35,246 nt of DNA from Mesorhizobium sp. (GTDB lineage Bacteria > Pseudomonadota > Alphaproteobacteria > Rhizobiales > Rhizobiaceae). Both the position numbers and the translations under genes were made by a program. Shown here one piece after another: positions 33,480-35,246 of this stretch. The notes under the pieces were generated by a model. That model made no database searches. It had not been told where the DNA came from and worked only from the letters and a program-made list of their open reading frames with translations. Each line of letters starts with the position of its first letter. Position 1 is the first letter of the stretch. Where the stretch lies: contig NZ_JANINM010000299.1 in NCBI RefSeq assembly GCF_024509055.1, forward strand, positions 1 to 35,246, in the 5' to 3' direction.

Positions 33480-33956
33480 ATGACGAAACTTCTCCCCACT
33501 CTCACCATCATTGCCGCGATCGGCTCCGGCGTTGTCGGCGGTGTCTTCTTCGCCTTCTCGAACTTCGTCATGGCAGCCCTTGCCCGGCTGCCCGTGCCGA
33601 GCGGCATTGCGGCGATGAATTCGATCAACATCACGGTGATCACACCGACCTTCATGACGGCGCTGTTCGGCACCGGCCTCATCTGCCTGGTGCTGATCGC
33701 CGCCGTCCTGCTGGGCTGGAGCCAGTCAGGCACTTACTGGCTGCTTGCCGGCGCCGTGCTCTATTTCGTCGGCAACCCACTGGTCACCATGGTCTTCAAC
33801 GTGCCGCTCAACGACGCGCTGGCTGCCGCGGATCCGACGAGCGCCAACAGCGCGGCCGTCTGGACAAACTATTTGAGCGACTGGGTGATGTGGAACCACG
33901 TACGAACCATCACCAGCATCGTGGCGATGATCTGCTTCATAATGGCGTTGATTTGA
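33480..33956 (+). CDS. DUF1772 (anthrone oxygenase-like) membrane protein
   Basis: The 158-aa product has four membrane segments, with the family's VFFAFSNFVMAALARLP near the first and FNVPLNDAL before the last. DUF1772 is related to fungal anthrone oxygenases, which pairs sensibly with an NmrA-type oxidoreductase, perhaps in quinone or aromatic detoxification. It starts one base after the upstream stop (TGAG-ATG), so the two are coupled. The function is inferred. Confidence 0.87.
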   Translation: MTKLLPTLTIIAAIGSGVVGGVFFAFSNFVMAALARLPVPSGIAAMNSINITVITPTFMTALFGTGLICLVLIAAVLLGWSQSGTYWLLAGAVLYFVGNPLVTMVFNVPLNDALAAADPTSANSAAVWTNYLSDWVMWNHVRTITSIVAMICFIMALI

Positions 33957-33970
33957 GAGCGCCCACGAAT

Positions 33971-34002
33971 GCAAAAGACCCGCCTCAGGCGGAGTCTTTT
34001 GC
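33971..34002. terminator. Terminator overlapping the stop codon of the SelW-like gene
   Basis: GCAAAAGAC-CCGCC, loop TCA, GGCGG-A-GTCTTTTGC: a 14-bp stem with one bulged A. The three loop bases are the stop codon (33985-33987) of the minus-strand gene. A four-T run flanks each side, so it may serve both convergent transcripts. Confidence 0.65.
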
Positions 34003-34296
34003 CTTGTGCCCCTTAAGGTCTGAGTGTCCCAGATCCCGATCGGGATCGATGACGTCGCGGACCAGTTGCTTGAGCTTTGCGGCATCCGGAAAGCCGCCGT
34101 CGCGCTTGCGGTCCCAGATGAGCTCCTCGCTGCAGGTAATGGTGAAGATGCCGCCGGTGCCGGGCACAAGCGTCACCTCGCCGAGATCGGTGCCAAAGGT
34201 CGAAAGCAGCTCCTGCGCCATCCAGCCGGCACGTAGCAGCCATTGGCATTGCGTGCAGTAGGTGATGACGATCCGTGGTTTTTCCAACAGGCTCAT
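33985..34296 (-). CDS. SelT/SelW/SelH family (Rdx) protein
   Basis: Thioredoxin-like protein of 103 aa with the redox motif CTQC in VITYCTQCQWLLRAGWMAQE and the family pattern VPGTGGIFTITC. Here cysteine replaces the selenocysteine of animal SelW. Likely a thiol-redox function. Its ATG overlaps the stop of the RDD gene (ATGA), so translation is coupled. Confidence 0.93.
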   Translation of the reverse strand: MSLLEKPRIVITYCTQCQWLLRAGWMAQELLSTFGTDLGEVTLVPGTGGIFTITCSEELIWDRKRDGGFPDAAKLKQLVRDVIDPDRDLGHSDLKGHKAKDSA

Positions 34297-35081
34297 TCAT
34301 ATATCTCGCGGGTGCGGACGGTTGTGCCGGCTATCCGATCATGGATAGGCTCATTGCCCGACGCTATCGAAATTCCGATCCAGAGCGGCCAAATCAAAGC
34401 CAAGCCAAGCGCGAAGCCAGCCGCGACGAGGGCAGGCACAATTTCCCACCAGGAATAGCTCGGCGCGGGTCCCGGAAAGCTTCCCCAGGTCTGAAAGGCA
34501 GACCAAGCTTCTGCCAGCACGAGGGGAAACGCACCGAGAAACTTGATCAGCTGTCGACGAAACGCCTTTTGCAAGGGCAAGCCTCTTCTTTGCCAGTTAG
34601 GCGCGTCATACACGACGAGCACCAAAGCCCGCTTGCCGACTGATTGGCCCAAGGTCATCTCGATAACAAGAAGATAGATCGCCAGAGCGGGTAAATCGAG
34701 GAAACTCAGATCCAATGCCGCAGGTCGAAAATTCCCCTTTGAACTAGGATCGATAGACACCGACTCGGGCTTTGCAAATTGAGCTTCCTTCGCCTTGGCA
34801 ACCGCCCGATCGGCTACTGAAAAGCCCAAGAGAGACGACTTGCACACTCTACCTTCGAGCGACGTAGCGCCGTGCACCGTGAACGACCTGCATACTTTTA
34901 AGGACAGCCCGAAGTCGCCTTTCACCCCGCCGTCGGTCAGCATGGCCAACCCAGCCGTCAGAAAATAGAGGGATATCAGGACGACAAGGTAGTCTATGAA
35001 TGAAGCGAAAAACCGTCGCCAGAAGCCGCCGCGGCGAGGCCAAGCCGGCGCAGCGGCAAGTTCAATCCCCTCGTCAGTCAT
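34293..35081 (-). CDS. RDD family membrane protein
   Basis: The 262-aa product opens with FWRRFFASFIDYLVVLISLY, the RDD signature (Arg-Asp) of the first membrane segment. A hydrophilic loop with paired cysteines (VCRSFTVHG; RVCKSSLLG) follows. A second segment is near LAIYLLVIEMTLGQSVGKRALVL and a third near the C-terminus, with the late HDRIAGTTV motif. The function is unknown, though some relatives are ion antiporters. ATG 35081 follows GGGAGGGG. The end overlaps the SelW-like start. The cysteine loop is unusual and could be a substrate of the SelW-like protein. Confidence 0.85.
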   Translation of the reverse strand: MTDEGIELAAAPAWPRRGGFWRRFFASFIDYLVVLISLYFLTAGLAMLTDGGVKGDFGLSLKVCRSFTVHGATSLEGRVCKSSLLGFSVADRAVAKAKEAQFAKPESVSIDPSSKGNFRPAALDLSFLDLPALAIYLLVIEMTLGQSVGKRALVLVVYDAPNWQRRGLPLQKAFRRQLIKFLGAFPLVLAEAWSAFQTWGSFPGPAPSYSWWEIVPALVAAGFALGLALIWPLWIGISIASGNEPIHDRIAGTTVRTREIYE

Positions 35082-35174
35082 CTCCCCTCCCGTGGACAAC
35101 TGACCGATCTATAAGTCCGACGGGGAGTCTTTGCCTATGGCGCTCGCCTACACTTCCGTGTGACGATCAGAAAC

Positions 35175-35246
35175 TTACGCCGCGCTGAGCTTGGCCATCG
35201 TCTCGTCGTCGACCTCGAAATTGGCGTAGACGCTCTGCACGTCGTC
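35175..35246 (-). CDS. yebC: YebC/PmpR family protein (last 23 codons)
   Basis: Only the C-terminus is in the window: DDVQSVYANFEVDDETMAKL then SAA and a TAA stop. This matches the typical end of alphaproteobacterial YebC (DDVQNVYANFE). YebC proteins act in transcription control or help translation at polyproline sites. It precedes the RDD gene on the same strand by 93 bases. Confidence 0.85.
   Translation of the reverse strand, partial: DDVQSVYANFEVDDETMAKLSAA

Overview
The window looks like chromosomal DNA of a GC-rich alphaproteobacterium of the order Hyphomicrobiales (Rhizobiales), most likely Mesorhizobium or a close Phyllobacteriaceae relative. This rests on gene order (ftsH-tilS-cpoB-pal-tolB-tolA-tolR-tolQ-ybgC, then ruvB-ruvA-ruvC, then an RcdA/DUF1465 gene, with yebC at the far end), codon use, and a dispersed intergenic repeat starting TAGAGCAAT that I recall as common in Mesorhizobium. 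Species assignment is inference. No rRNA, tRNA, transposase, phage gene or CRISPR array was seen.

Layout. 1-8852 (all minus strand): the 5' part of ftsH, tilS, and the Tol-Pal envelope-constriction system in reverse order (cpoB, pal, tolB, tolA, tolR, tolQ, ybgC). 8906-11097: a secreted family 5 glycoside hydrolase and a metallophosphoesterase placed between ybgC and ruvB. 11236-13457: the Holliday-junction operon ruvC-ruvA-ruvB. 13555-14400: rcdA and, upstream of it on the same strand, a probable ~100-nt small RNA. 14738-18244: small single genes (DUF2269, TauE/SafE permease, GNAT, methyltransferase, PH-domain membrane protein). 18331-25186 (plus strand): ThiE-like protein, Sel1-repeat protein, efp, suhB, TrhA/hemolysin III, a non-flagellar MotA/MotB-like pair and a small secreted protein. 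25306-31826: DUF1304, M32 carboxypeptidase, DUF3857-transglutaminase, ABC exporter and rpmE. 31894-35246: TetR regulator divergent from an NmrA-DUF1772 operon, a SelW-RDD pair, and the last 23 codons of yebC.

Most interesting signal. The 652-bp gap upstream of rcdA holds two perfect TTAA-N7-TTAA motifs, the consensus of the cell-cycle regulator CtrA. One (14383-14397) sits where the -35 element of the predicted small-RNA promoter should be; the other (14209-14223) lies between the small-RNA terminator and rcdA. RcdA is known in Caulobacter as a factor for CtrA proteolysis, so this locus may couple CtrA activity to its own turnover and to a regulatory RNA with a CCUCCC (anti-Shine-Dalgarno-like) loop. 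A near-perfect CtrA motif plus three helically phased repeats also precede tolQ.

Other points: a proton-channel/OmpA pair resembling ZorAB or MotAB without their partners, a tandem operator-like repeat between the TetR and NmrA genes, a ThiE-like protein that seems to lack family catalytic residues, a hairpin in the rpmE leader, and two copies of the dispersed repeat. Everything was done by eye; no database search or folding program was run.
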